A stretch of 64,000 nucleotides of DNA, from contig JAFEBP010000005.1 in assembly GCA_018242605.1 (NCBI GenBank), forward strand, positions 768,861-832,860, in the 5' to 3' direction. Origin of the DNA: Planctomycetota bacterium. GTDB lineage: Bacteria > Planctomycetota > Phycisphaerae > Phycisphaerales > UBA1924. The position numbers and the translations under genes were made by a program. Under the pieces are notes generated by a model. That model did no database searches and was not told the DNA's origin. It was given only the letters and a program-made list of their open reading frames with translations. Of this stretch, positions 41,616 to 50,403 are shown in pieces (position 1 is the stretch's first letter; each line of letters opens with the position of its first letter).

Positions 41616-42722
41616 TTACCGGCGTGACAGCAGAAGAATGGCAACCGCCAGCGCCGCCAGCCCGATGAGCACCGCGAACGCGATCTTCCACGCGCTGTAC
41701 GGCCGTTCGCCGGAAACTTCACCAGTACTGCCGTTGATCAGGAATCGGAACAGTCGCCCGTTGTAGCGGTACGCGCTCACCCAAATGGGCACCAGAATGT
41801 GCTTGAACGTGATGTCCCGGTATGTGGGGGCCATGTCCGCGATGCGCTGATGATCACCGCCGATATCGCTGCGGATCGTGGACTCGATCGTGCCCCGCAT
41901 GAGCGATTGTGCCGAGACGAATCCCTCAGGCAGGCTGATCGTGTACGACTCGGCTCGATAGCCCGCGAGGTACCCGTCGCTGTAAGGCACCAGCTCCCTC
42001 GTGTCCCATTTGCCGATCTCGCGGACACGCTCCACCGGCAGTGAGGTGCTCGCGGGCACCAGCACGTCATCGAATGCGTTGCGCACCGTGCCCTGCACCC
42101 ACGTCCAACGGGTGCGCCGCTCCATCACCATGCGCGTCTGGGATTTGCCGTTCACGATCACCGTACGAGGGACGGTCACGTAATAGTCATCGCCACGCTG
42201 CCCGGTGTACGTCGTGATCGTCCGGCAGTCGTACGTCCAGTACGGCATGTACATGCCCGCAAGCCCCGAACCGTGACGGAGTTGCTCATCGCCTTCGACG
42301 CTCGCGTAGTTCTTCAGGTGCCGGGGCGCGAACCACAGCCCTGCGAGCCACTTTCGGAACTTGTCGCGGGCCTGTTCCCGGGTGATCTGAAACGGCAGCA
42401 GACTCTTGGGCTTGATCACCTTCTGCGATGACTGGGCTGCAACCACATTGCTGCCGCAGAACGGGCACGCCTGGCTTGTGACATTGGGCGAGAAAGTCAC
42501 GTTCGCACCGCACGAATCGCAGTGGATGGTGACGCATTCCACCGCCGGCGCCTCGTCGCCAAGATCGCTCAGCACGGATTGGTAGTCGATCTCCTCGACC
42601 GCCGTGGAGGCCTGAGGGATCTCGTTCTCCGCGCCGCAGAACCGGCACGCGAGGTGCGTCGTGCCGGGGCTGAACTCCAGTTCGGCCCCGCACTTGGTAC
42701 ATGGAAATGTTGCGATCGCCAT
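41616..42722 (-). CDS. Zinc-ribbon membrane protein (YdjG-like)
   Basis: This 368-residue protein begins with two zinc ribbons: C-T-K-C-G-A and C-R-F-C-G-A in the first 30 residues, and C-D-S-C-G-A with C-P-F-C-G-S near residues 68-90. A middle domain follows (F-R-K-W-L-A-G-L-W-F-A-P, Y-M-P-Y-W-T-Y-D). It ends in one membrane helix (W-K-I-A-F-A-V-L-I-G-L-A). The layout matches YdjG-type proteins, whose genes often sit next to SPFH proteins like YdjI and PspA in membrane stress operons. The adjacent upstream gene here is an SPFH/GYF protein, supporting this. Some databases name it after PriA; it is not a helicase. Confidence 0.85.
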   Translation of the reverse strand: MAIATFPCTKCGAELEFSPGTTHLACRFCGAENEIPQASTAVEEIDYQSVLSDLGDEAPAVECVTIHCDSCGANVTFSPNVTSQACPFCGSNVVAAQSSQKVIKPKSLLPFQITREQARDKFRKWLAGLWFAPRHLKNYASVEGDEQLRHGSGLAGMYMPYWTYDCRTITTYTGQRGDDYYVTVPRTVIVNGKSQTRMVMERRTRWTWVQGTVRNAFDDVLVPASTSLPVERVREIGKWDTRELVPYSDGYLAGYRAESYTISLPEGFVSAQSLMRGTIESTIRSDIGGDHQRIADMAPTYRDITFKHILVPIWVSAYRYNGRLFRFLINGSTGEVSGERPYSAWKIAFAVLIGLAALAVAILLLSRR

Positions 42723-42746
42723 GGCGTCGTGTGATCAGACCCGGCA

Positions 42747-43865
42747 TCAGCGGGGCGGCAGCGGTGGCGGAACGGACGCGAAGATGGGCGTGAGCTCCGC
42801 GATGCTCCCCGCCGCGGCCCAGGACGCCATGCCCTGTTTCCAGACCAGCGACTCTCGCGTCAGTTCGCCGCTCCCGGCCTTCGCGGTGAGCGAGGCCATG
42901 TCGAACGGGCCGGACTGCGCACCGTTGATCGCCACGAAGAACGCGGCGGCGTTGGGCAACGGCGGCGGCGCGGCACCGGGCTGCGCGGCCGCGTTGGCCT
43001 GGCCGAGCGTCTGTGCCATCTGCTGCGCCATCGCGAAACCCATCCCGGCGCCCATCCCGACGCCGGCCGTACCGCTCGGGTTCTTCGCCGCGTCCCGCAG
43101 GGCCTCGGCGGTCTGGAACTGCGTGTACCGGTTGAGGTCGCCAATCACACCCATCTTGGTGCGTTGATCGAGCGCTTGTTCCACTTCCGGGGGAAGCGAG
43201 ATATTCTCGATGAGCAGCGCCGTGAGTTCGATGCCGTACTGCGCCACCGCCGGCTTCATGTGGCCCGCCAGCACCCCGCCCAGTTCGCTGTAGTTGGCGG
43301 CCAGGTCCAGCGCGGGGATCTTCGCCTCGCCGAGCCCTTCGGCGAACCGGCTGACAATGAAGTTGCGGATCTGATCGGTCAGCCCCTCGATGGTGAGCCG
43401 CCCGTTTGTACCGGCGATCTCCTTGACAAGCGTCCCGGCCTCTACTACACGCATCGCGTAGGTGCCGAACGCACGCAGCCGCACCGGACCGAACTCCGCG
43501 TCGCGGAGCATCACCGGGTTCATCGTGCCCCACTTAAGGTCGGTGAACTGGCGCGTGTTGACGAAGTACACCTCGGCCTTGAACGGCGAGTTGAAGCCGT
43601 ACTTCCATCCCTTGAGCGTGGCGAGGATCGGCATGTTCTGCGTTTCGAGCGTGTACGTACCGGGCTTGTACACGTCGGCGATCTGCCCCTCGTTCACGAA
43701 CACGGCGACCTGCCCCTCGCGGACGATCAGTTTCGCGCCGTACTTGATCTCGTTCTGGTAACGCTGGAACCTGTACACCAACGTGTCGCGAGAATCATCG
43801 AGCCATTCGATGATGTCGACGATTTCGTTGAGCAGCTTTTCCTTGACCTTGCCGAAAATGTCCAT
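42747..43865 (-). CDS. SPFH-domain protein with GYF-2 tail (YdjI-like)
   Basis: This 372-residue protein starts at ATG 43865. The first 300 residues resemble YdjI/virion core-type SPFH proteins: I-V-R-E-G-Q-V-A-V-F-V-N-E-G near residue 47, then L-R-A-F-G-T-Y-A-M-R-V and Q-I-R-N-F-I-V-S-R-F. A Gly/Met-rich hinge (G-V-G-M-G-A-G-M-G-F) follows. The last 60 residues are a GYF-2 domain (N-G-A-Q-S-G-P-F-D). Such proteins form membrane-bound rings and act in envelope stress. It precedes the YdjG-like gene by 24 bases, so both are in one operon. Confidence 0.87.
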   Translation of the reverse strand: MDIFGKVKEKLLNEIVDIIEWLDDSRDTLVYRFQRYQNEIKYGAKLIVREGQVAVFVNEGQIADVYKPGTYTLETQNMPILATLKGWKYGFNSPFKAEVYFVNTRQFTDLKWGTMNPVMLRDAEFGPVRLRAFGTYAMRVVEAGTLVKEIAGTNGRLTIEGLTDQIRNFIVSRFAEGLGEAKIPALDLAANYSELGGVLAGHMKPAVAQYGIELTALLIENISLPPEVEQALDQRTKMGVIGDLNRYTQFQTAEALRDAAKNPSGTAGVGMGAGMGFAMAQQMAQTLGQANAAAQPGAAPPPLPNAAAFFVAINGAQSGPFDMASLTAKAGSGELTRESLVWKQGMASWAAAGSIAELTPIFASVPPPLPPR

Positions 43866-44038
43866 GTGTGTCTCCGAGGTTGCACACAGTGTATCGGAGA
43901 ACAGGCCGCCGAGTTTCGGTCCCCCAGCGGGCACAGACCATCCCGGGACGGGCTCGTTCGCGCCGACGAAGCCGGGCCGCTGACACGGAGTCTGACCCAA
44001 TTCTCGCCCACAGAGGCACGCGGAGCCGCCGGATCGAT

Positions 44039-45424
44039 TTACTCCATGGACATGCCGACGCTGCTGACCAGGCTCATGCCTTGCTCATCCATCGCCGCGG
44101 CGTAGTTGTAGATGTTCACCTTGGTCGGCTGAGCAATCTTGAACGCCGCGGCCATGTTGCCGATGCTGCACCAGCGGCTCGGGTTCTGCTGCCAGGCCAT
44201 GCTCGAGATCACCTCGTCGACCTTTCCTTCCGCGAACATCTGGATCAGTTCTCGGTCGTGCTGGAAGATCTTGTTGCGGAACTCCTCCGCCGGACCGCCT
44301 TCGCCCGCGACCTGCTGCTGATCGCCGAACTGCGGACCCACGTGGCTGAGATCGGCAGACGACACCACCAGCGTGCGGCCGGGGAGTTCAGCCAGCACTT
44401 CGCGCATCGCGTTGACGAACGGCTCGAACGCCAGCCCGTTTCCGTCGTAGCTCTCGCCGTTGTTGACGCTTGGATCGTGCACGAGCGCGGCGAATACCTT
44501 GGGGAACTTGCCCGCGTCGTCCAGACCCAGGCAGTGCTGGATCCAGGGAATCTGCAGTTCGATCGAGTGCTCACGCTCGTGGTCAAAGCGGTTCTGGAAC
44601 AGCTTGTCGGCGTCGGCGCCCAGGCGCCTGCGCAGCGCCGCGATCAACTCCAGATCGGCCTCGCATGTGCCCAATGGGGATTGATACCCCTTGTCGCAGC
44701 CGCAGATGCCCGTCGCCTCGCCGAAGTGATTCGTTCCCAGGATCACGACCCGATCGGGACGGTCCGCCACACGCAATCGGCCCCACACGCTGCTGTAGTT
44801 GATCCAGCCTCGCTGGTAGTCCAGGTGAGGCACCACGATCGCCTTTGGCAGCGAGTTGAGGCTGGGATCGGGAGCGTCCTTGAGCGACGCGGCCATCCAT
44901 TCATCGAATATCTCTCGCATCCGCTTGGCGCCCAGTTCGGCCCGTTCGGAGTCCGACATCTGGATCGGCTGGTTCTGCTGCTCCGGCGGCAACTTGCTGC
45001 GGACCGCGTGCTCGGCGAGCGCGTCAGCGATCGCCGCGGTGGATGCCGGCGGCAGTACCGGGCTGCTGTCAAAGTCCGCCCGCATCTTGGTGAGCATCGC
45101 GTCGAATGTGGGGCCGAACAGAAGGCCGGCGTCATCGAGCTGGGCGATCAGTTGCTCCAGAGGTTCGCGGGTCAAGCCCTTGCCCACGGCACGCACGATG
45201 TCGTCGACGCTCTTTTGGCCGTCCATCATCGGCAGCACCGCCTGGAATGCGGGCGACGTGAATACGGCCTTGTCGGAGATCTGACGTGCGTCGGCGAGTC
45301 CCATCGCCACCTGATTTCCGAACTGGGCAGGGAACCCACGCACCGGGCGCAGGCGGGGCCGCTGCTGGTGCATCGCACCGGGATTGAACTTGGGCGGAAC
45401 GGGAGCGGGGGGCTGAGTCGTCAT
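44039..45424 (-). CDS. AmmeMemoRadiSam system protein B (MEMO family) with N-terminal extension
   Basis: This 461-residue protein starts at ATG 45424; the frame stays open further upstream but overlaps another gene there. The C-terminal 280 residues are MEMO-like: A-I-V-V-P-H-L-D-Y-Q-R-G near residue 195, V-V-I-L-G-T-N-H-F-G-E, E-H-S-I-E-L-Q-I-P-W-I-Q and S-S-A-D-L-S-H-V-G-P. The first 110 residues are an added helical, PqqD-like domain (L-P-M-M-D-G-Q-K-S-V-D-D-I). MEMO family proteins often go with an AMMECR1 protein and a radical SAM enzyme; neither lies next to it. The function of the bacterial protein is unproven. Confidence 0.9.
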   Translation of the reverse strand: MTTQPPAPVPPKFNPGAMHQQRPRLRPVRGFPAQFGNQVAMGLADARQISDKAVFTSPAFQAVLPMMDGQKSVDDIVRAVGKGLTREPLEQLIAQLDDAGLLFGPTFDAMLTKMRADFDSSPVLPPASTAAIADALAEHAVRSKLPPEQQNQPIQMSDSERAELGAKRMREIFDEWMAASLKDAPDPSLNSLPKAIVVPHLDYQRGWINYSSVWGRLRVADRPDRVVILGTNHFGEATGICGCDKGYQSPLGTCEADLELIAALRRRLGADADKLFQNRFDHEREHSIELQIPWIQHCLGLDDAGKFPKVFAALVHDPSVNNGESYDGNGLAFEPFVNAMREVLAELPGRTLVVSSADLSHVGPQFGDQQQVAGEGGPAEEFRNKIFQHDRELIQMFAEGKVDEVISSMAWQQNPSRWCSIGNMAAAFKIAQPTKVNIYNYAAAMDEQGMSLVSSVGMSME

Positions 45425-45595
45425 GCTGGGCAAGGGTAGGTAAGCGATCGGTTCAGTGTTTGACGCCACGGAGTAGATCGACCCTTCCCAAGCTCCACAG
45501 CACCCGAACGCGGAAAGAGCCCGTTGCACATCTAAACATTGCTCTACCGACCCGCCGGGGGGTGGTCGCCCGCAGCGACATATCCTTACCCCCGT

Positions 45596-46492
45596 ATGGA
45601 TGACCGCCTCCGCATCCTGGCATTCCAGAACGCCGAAACCTCGCGCCTCATGGGTGTGGAGTACGTGCCGATGTACCGCACGGACGCGCCGGATGGCCCC
45701 GCCCTCACCGCTCCGCCGCAGTTGGTCCAGCCGACGCCCGCCCAGGTCGCGGCCCCCATGCCACGCGTCGCCGCGATGGCCGAGGTCAAGCTGCCACAAA
45801 GAGTGGCCACGGTACAACCAACGCTGCTCGCCACTCCCAAATCGCCCTTCGCCACACCGACCTGCCCGGCAGAAGTCGCCGCCGCACGAACCCCGGAGCA
45901 GGCACAGGCAGCGCTCGACGCCCTGCGTGCCCGTTACGAAGCCGATGCCCCGCATAAGCACTTCAAAACGGATCACCATTCGATCGTCTGGGGGGAAGGC
46001 GAGCCGCGAGCCCGATTGATGTTCATCGGCGAAGCCCCGGGCGAAGAGGAAGACAAGACGGGCCGCCCCTTCGTAGGCAAGGCGGGGCAACTGCTCAACA
46101 AGATGATCGCCGGCATGGGACTCAAACGCGAGCAGGTGTACATCGCCAACGTGCTCAAGACACGCCCTCCCGGCAACGCCACCCCCACCACTCAGGAAGC
46201 CGAGGCGTGCGCCCCGTACCTCTTCGAGCAAATCGCCATCGTGGGGCCGGAGGCGATCGTGACCCTCGGCCTCCCCGCCACCCGCCTGCTGCTCGCCACT
46301 ATCGCCAATATGGGCGAGCTCCGCGGCCGCTGGTCGCAGTTTCGCTGCGCCGACGGCCGCAAGATACCCGTGATGCCCACGTACCACCCCGCGTACCTGC
46401 TCCGCAGTTACACCGACGAGAATCGGGCCAAAGTATGGTCCGACCTCAAGATGGTCATAGTGAAACTGGGTCTATCCGCGGCCGCCACCTGA
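45596..46492 (+). CDS. Family 4-like uracil-DNA glycosylase, iron-sulfur ligands mostly missing
   Basis: This 297-residue protein starts at ATG 45596. The C-terminal 165 residues match family 4 UDGs: I-G-E-A-P-G-E-E-E-D-K-T near residue 144, G-R-P-F-V-G-K-A-G-Q-L-L, N-V-L-K-T-R-P-P-G-N and H-P-A-Y-L-L-R near residue 264. It should remove uracil from DNA. The usual [4Fe-4S] ligands are largely absent: no C-x-x-C before the catalytic motif, Thr189 in place of the K-C-R-P-P cysteine, and only Cys205 left. The first 100 residues are a Pro/Ala-rich disordered extension. It is divergent from the MEMO gene. Confidence 0.9.
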   Translation: MDDRLRILAFQNAETSRLMGVEYVPMYRTDAPDGPALTAPPQLVQPTPAQVAAPMPRVAAMAEVKLPQRVATVQPTLLATPKSPFATPTCPAEVAAARTPEQAQAALDALRARYEADAPHKHFKTDHHSIVWGEGEPRARLMFIGEAPGEEEDKTGRPFVGKAGQLLNKMIAGMGLKREQVYIANVLKTRPPGNATPTTQEAEACAPYLFEQIAIVGPEAIVTLGLPATRLLLATIANMGELRGRWSQFRCADGRKIPVMPTYHPAYLLRSYTDENRAKVWSDLKMVIVKLGLSAAAT

Positions 46493-46510
46493 CCCCAGTG
46501 CCCGCCACAC

Positions 46511-47830
46511 TCAAGCGGCCTTGCGCCGCCGACGTTTCTTGTCGGCCACCGCCGCGGCGGGCAATGAGAAGCACTCAACGCGCCTCGCCCGCCGCAGTTC
46601 ATGGCACACCCGCATCAGGAGCGTCCGGTCCTGATCACGGCCGATCAGCAGCTCCGCGAACCGCGCGTCGTCCAGCAAGTCATTGAGAACGTGCTCGGCG
46701 TGCGCGGGCGAGAGCGTCGCCGCGATGACGCATGCGCCCGCCGCGAGGCGCCCGACAGTCATCGCCGTGGCAAGGGGTAACTCCAACTCGGCGCTCAGGA
46801 ATGCGGTGTGATCGATGGCGGGCAATAACTCTCGATCTCGCAGCATCCGGTCCGCACGCAGTATCGCGTCGATCCCCGCCTCGTCGTCGCCGGTGGCCAA
46901 ACGCACCGCGGCCAGGCGAAGCATCGTCTCTGGTTCATCGCCGCAGATCCGGGCGCACGCCTCCATCCACTCCTGTCGTGCCGCTTCGTCGATCAGTGTC
47001 GGCGAACACGCAAGCCACGCTCCGCACGCCCGAGCGGCCGCCCGTTCGGCCGTTGATACCCGCAGTCGCACGCCCGTCGCACGCGAAGCGGTTTCCTCCG
47101 CCAATAGGTTCATGATCGAGTCGCAGGCCTGCTCCCCGGGCATGAGCCTGGTCGGACGGACACCGCTGACTCGACGGCGCTCTCCCTGGGTCGGAAGGCG
47201 CCCGGCGACGCGGTCCGCAAGCGTGAGACGAGCGGGCACTCGCGAGAACACCGCCGCGGCCTCGATCATCCGCTGTGCAAGCCGGAGCTCACCCGTGTTC
47301 ACACGACCTAGAGTGATGTTGGCGCAATCGATCCTTGCCGGGAAAACAGAGGGATACGACAGCGGCCGATCCGTTCCCCAGTCAAACCACGCGGCCTCGC
47401 GCTGCGGATTTTCACAAGTCGCTACCGACAGTTCGCCCTCCGCGCAACGGCCGACCACGGCGTCGAGCCGGAATCGCAGGAGTGCCTCGGCACCCGCTCC
47501 GCGCGGCAAGGCAAACCACTCCACGTCGCTCGCCGTCGGGGTGGCGACCAGCGGGTCAGACCAAGCCGCCGCTTCAGCCAACCCAATGCGCAAAGGCCGC
47601 ACAGGCCATCCGGTACGCATCAACCACTCCCCGGCCGCGGCGTCCGCTCGCTCGTCGCTGTCGCCCGCGCATGTCCAGAGCGAGCCGACAAAGCCCGCCG
47701 CCCCCGCCCCCGCCCGCACAATGAGTCCGCAAAGATCGTGTTCAACGCGGCCCAACCAATCCTGCGGCCAAGTCGAACGCAGAACGCCGGACCGGGACGA
47801 CGAATTACGAGTCTCTGAAGTGATGGCCAT
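46511..47830 (-). CDS. Hypothetical protein, 439 residues
   Basis: I do not recognise this protein. It starts at ATG 47830, has no signal peptide and no clear membrane segment. The N-terminal third has W-P-Q-D-W-L-G-R-V-E, G-F-V-G-S-L-W-T-C-A and W-F-A-L-P-R-G-A-G-A blocks. From residue about 240 it is helical and Ala/Arg-rich, with helical-repeat-like patterns (A-C-G-A-W-L-A-C-S). The C-terminus is basic (K-K-R-R-R-R-K). It may be a regulatory or scaffold protein; a TPR-like repeat is possible. Convergent neighbour is the uracil-DNA glycosylase gene. GC-rich third codon positions support it as a real gene. Confidence 0.75.
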   Translation of the reverse strand: MAITSETRNSSSRSGVLRSTWPQDWLGRVEHDLCGLIVRAGAGAAGFVGSLWTCAGDSDERADAAAGEWLMRTGWPVRPLRIGLAEAAAWSDPLVATPTASDVEWFALPRGAGAEALLRFRLDAVVGRCAEGELSVATCENPQREAAWFDWGTDRPLSYPSVFPARIDCANITLGRVNTGELRLAQRMIEAAAVFSRVPARLTLADRVAGRLPTQGERRRVSGVRPTRLMPGEQACDSIMNLLAEETASRATGVRLRVSTAERAAARACGAWLACSPTLIDEAARQEWMEACARICGDEPETMLRLAAVRLATGDDEAGIDAILRADRMLRDRELLPAIDHTAFLSAELELPLATAMTVGRLAAGACVIAATLSPAHAEHVLNDLLDDARFAELLIGRDQDRTLLMRVCHELRRARRVECFSLPAAAVADKKRRRRKAA

Positions 47831-48117
47831 AGCGCGGATTAATCGGTCCGCGGAGAACGGCCCTTGACGGCGGCAAGTTCGAGAAGGTCATCAAACTCCC
47901 GCGGCGGGCGCGACACATGACCGAGAATGAATGAGCCGTTTATTCCGTCCCGCAGGCACCCTCCGCACGCTCGCGTTCCTCCGTGGACTTCGGGATCCGG
48001 GCCGGCCGCGGTACGTTCAAGACCTTCGAAAGGCCGAAGCGATGGACCGAGAGCGACTAGGCGGGGTCCCGCGCGTGCTCTTCCATCCCACGCTACGTTT
48101 ATGTTCGCTTCCGACTC
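47831..48117. other. Intergenic region with a protein-like open frame lacking a start
   Basis: Between the hypothetical gene (minus) and lpxB (plus) a minus-strand frame ends at a TAA (47839-47841), 8 bases from the next ATG. It ends in a protein-like stretch, R-E-F-D-D-L-L-E-L-A-A-V-K-G, and includes C-G-G-C about 30 residues earlier. The frame is open back into lpxB, yet the only start codon in it is a GTG at 47916 (25 codons). It could be a decayed gene or chance. Confidence 0.35.
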
Positions 48118-49404
48118 ATGCCAGAACCAGAGCCCAAATCACAAGCCCTGCTCTTCACCGCTTTCGAGCCCAGCGGAGACGATCACGCCAGTTCTGTGAT
48201 CGCAGAGTTGCGGCGCCGACACCCCGACTTGCCGATTTTCGCGTGGGGTGGGCCCAAAATGGAGCGAGCCGGAGCCACCATTCAGGAGCGCACCGGAGAC
48301 GATGCCGTCATGGGCCTGCCGGGATTCGCCAAGGTGCTCGAGCACCTGCGTATCAACGCCCGAATCGACGCTTTCTTCGCCGCCAACAAGATCGCCATCC
48401 ACATCCCCGTGGACTCCCCTTCGGCCAATATGTCGATCTGCGCGATCGCCAAGAAGCACGGGGCCAAGGTGGTTCATCTGGTGGCGCCTCAAATCTGGGC
48501 GTGGGGCCGCTGGCGGATCCACAAGCTTCGAAGGCTCACAGACCTGGTGCTCTGCATTCTCCCGTTCGAAGAGGAGTTTTTCCGCCGACGGTACGTGCCG
48601 GCGCGATTCATCGGGCACTTCCTGTTCGATGACCCATTGGACGAAGCCGCGCTCGACCGCCGCGCGTCCACGTTCGGCGATGGGGAACCCCGCATCGCCA
48701 TGATGCCCGGCTCACGACCCGACGAACTGCGGCGTCACTTCCCGATTCTCCTCGATGCTTTTCGCGCTCTCAGTGCTCGCTACCCGGCCGCCAAAGGAGT
48801 CGTGGCAGCCACCAATGATCGCGTGGCTGGCGACTTGCGTAACGCCGCGGCGTCGCGGGGCGGCTGGCCCGACAACCTGCGCATCGTCGTTCAGGATACC
48901 GACGCAGTGATCCGCTGGTGCCAGATCGCCTTGGTGAAGAGCGGCACCGTTACGCTCCAGGTCGCCAAGCAGCTGCGCCCCATGGTCGTCTTCTACAGGA
49001 AAGCCAACGCTTTCCTCTTCCTTCTCGTGCGCCTGATCCTCTCCACCAAGCTGTTCTCCCTGCCCAACGTACTCGCCCGAAAACGCATCATCCCCGAGTT
49101 CATCCCGCATTTCGGCGGCGAGGGTCCGCTCGTCATGGAAGCCGAGCGGCTGATCGAGTCGCCCACGATGAGCGACCAGCAACGCCGCGATCTCGCCGCC
49201 GTCACCGCGCCTTTTTCCGGGCACGACGCTTCCATCCTCGCGGCGGACGCCATTGAGGAAATGCTCGGACTCCGTCAACCGCCTCACTCTGATTCGGGAA
49301 CCCGAGAACTCCCAACGGCCGTCCGCAAGCCCGCCATCCCCGATGCGCTGGACCTACCTCACGCCGGGGCGGTTGTGCCGCAGCAACTCGATCCGGGCAT
49401 CTAA
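48118..49404 (+). CDS. lpxB: Lipid-A-disaccharide synthase
   Basis: This 428-residue protein starts at ATG 48118. It matches LpxB along the usual length (about 390), with A-F-E-P-S-G-D-D-H-A-S near residue 15, G-L-P-G-F-A-K-V-L, V-D-S-P-S-A-N-M and A-P-Q-I-W-A-W-G-R-W-R near residue 122. M-P-G-S-R-P-D-E-L follows near residue 198, with V-K-S-G-T-V-T-L-Q near residue 280. LpxB joins UDP-diacylglucosamine and lipid X to make the lipid A disaccharide. A 45-residue extension at the C-terminus is polar. It supports an LPS-containing outer membrane. No other lpx gene lies nearby. Confidence 0.95.
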   Translation: MPEPEPKSQALLFTAFEPSGDDHASSVIAELRRRHPDLPIFAWGGPKMERAGATIQERTGDDAVMGLPGFAKVLEHLRINARIDAFFAANKIAIHIPVDSPSANMSICAIAKKHGAKVVHLVAPQIWAWGRWRIHKLRRLTDLVLCILPFEEEFFRRRYVPARFIGHFLFDDPLDEAALDRRASTFGDGEPRIAMMPGSRPDELRRHFPILLDAFRALSARYPAAKGVVAATNDRVAGDLRNAAASRGGWPDNLRIVVQDTDAVIRWCQIALVKSGTVTLQVAKQLRPMVVFYRKANAFLFLLVRLILSTKLFSLPNVLARKRIIPEFIPHFGGEGPLVMEAERLIESPTMSDQQRRDLAAVTAPFSGHDASILAADAIEEMLGLRQPPHSDSGTRELPTAVRKPAIPDALDLPHAGAVVPQQLDPGI

Positions 49405-49548
49405 GTGGACTCCGGGGCTTGCACCGGCTCGTTCGGGTTTTCTTTGACCCCCCAACTCGGACGCGCTACCCTTGCCGCTCATTTTCGTCCGCCACAGTAC
49501 CGATCAGAGTCCAACCAAGTCTTGCTTGACTGCTAAAGCGGGGTATTC

Positions 49549-50403
49549 GTGACAAAGAAGGCTGCTCCAGCGCGAAAATCACCTGCCAAGCCCGTGGCCA
49601 AAGCGAAAAAGCCCGCGTCGGCTCCTCCTCCCAAGGCGAAGGCCGGCAAGAAGGTCGCCCCTCTCGCCAAGACCACGGTGAAGGAAGCCCCAGCCCACGC
49701 CAAGTCGGTTGCGCCACCCGCGAAGTCATCGAAAGACAACAAGCCCGCCGCGCCCGCTCCAGCCCCCGTGGCCGCGGCCCCCACGGCCGCAGCCAACGGC
49801 GCTGGGTCTCCCAAGCCCGCGCCGCCCAGCCCACCGCGCCCAATCAAACGTCCGAAGCCGCCGCCGGTGCCTGTCAAAATGCCCGCCGGTCTCAGCAAAC
49901 TGCTCGACTCCAAGGGTCCGTCGCGCAAGCCATTGATTCCGTCGGGCCCCAAGGCCTCCCAGCAGCGCCCGCTCGGCTCGCACACCGCCGCGGCCGAGGC
50001 GGAATCACCGAAGTTGGACTTCAAATCGCCCTTCAACAAGCGCGAACTGGATCGATTCCGCGGATTGCTTGTGCGTAAGCGAGCAGAACTCGTCGGCGAC
50101 GTAGCGACGATGGAGAACGAAGCTCTGCTCGGTCAGAGCGGCTCGTTGTCCAACACGCCAAGCCACATGGCCGAGCAGGGAAGCGAGGCGTATGACCAGT
50201 CTCTGTCCCTCGATCTGGCCGCGGCGGACCGCCGGCTGATCAAGGAGATCGACGACGCCATCGCCCGAATCAACAACGGGACATTCGGCGTGTGCCAGAT
50301 CACCGGCAAGCCGATCAAGGCCGATCGCCTTGAGGAGCTTCCATGGGCCCGCTACTCGATCGAGGCCGCTCGCGAGCTCGAACGGCAGGCGATGCGGTCG
50401 TGA
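49549..50403 (+). CDS. DksA/TraR-like protein with Lys/Ala/Pro-rich N-terminus
   Basis: This 284-residue protein starts at GTG 49549. Residues 1-150 are low-complexity, rich in Ala, Pro, Lys and Ser. The last 130 residues are DksA-like: K-R-E-L-D-R-F-R-G-L-L-V-R-K-R-A-E-L as the coiled-coil, then A-I-A-R-I-N-N-G-T-F-G-V-C and I-K-A-D-R-L-E-E-L-P. Only one of the four zinc cysteines is kept; the others read Thr, Ser and Ala. DksA-type proteins act with ppGpp on RNA polymerase. The stop overlaps the lspA start in a GTGA arrangement. Confidence 0.88.
   Translation: MTKKAAPARKSPAKPVAKAKKPASAPPPKAKAGKKVAPLAKTTVKEAPAHAKSVAPPAKSSKDNKPAAPAPAPVAAAPTAAANGAGSPKPAPPSPPRPIKRPKPPPVPVKMPAGLSKLLDSKGPSRKPLIPSGPKASQQRPLGSHTAAAEAESPKLDFKSPFNKRELDRFRGLLVRKRAELVGDVATMENEALLGQSGSLSNTPSHMAEQGSEAYDQSLSLDLAAADRRLIKEIDDAIARINNGTFGVCQITGKPIKADRLEELPWARYSIEAARELERQAMRS

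Noticed and set aside
43868..45439. Plus-strand open frame of 523 codons opposite the MEMO gene
   Set aside because: Shadow of the MEMO-family gene, Arg/Val/His-rich, no motif.
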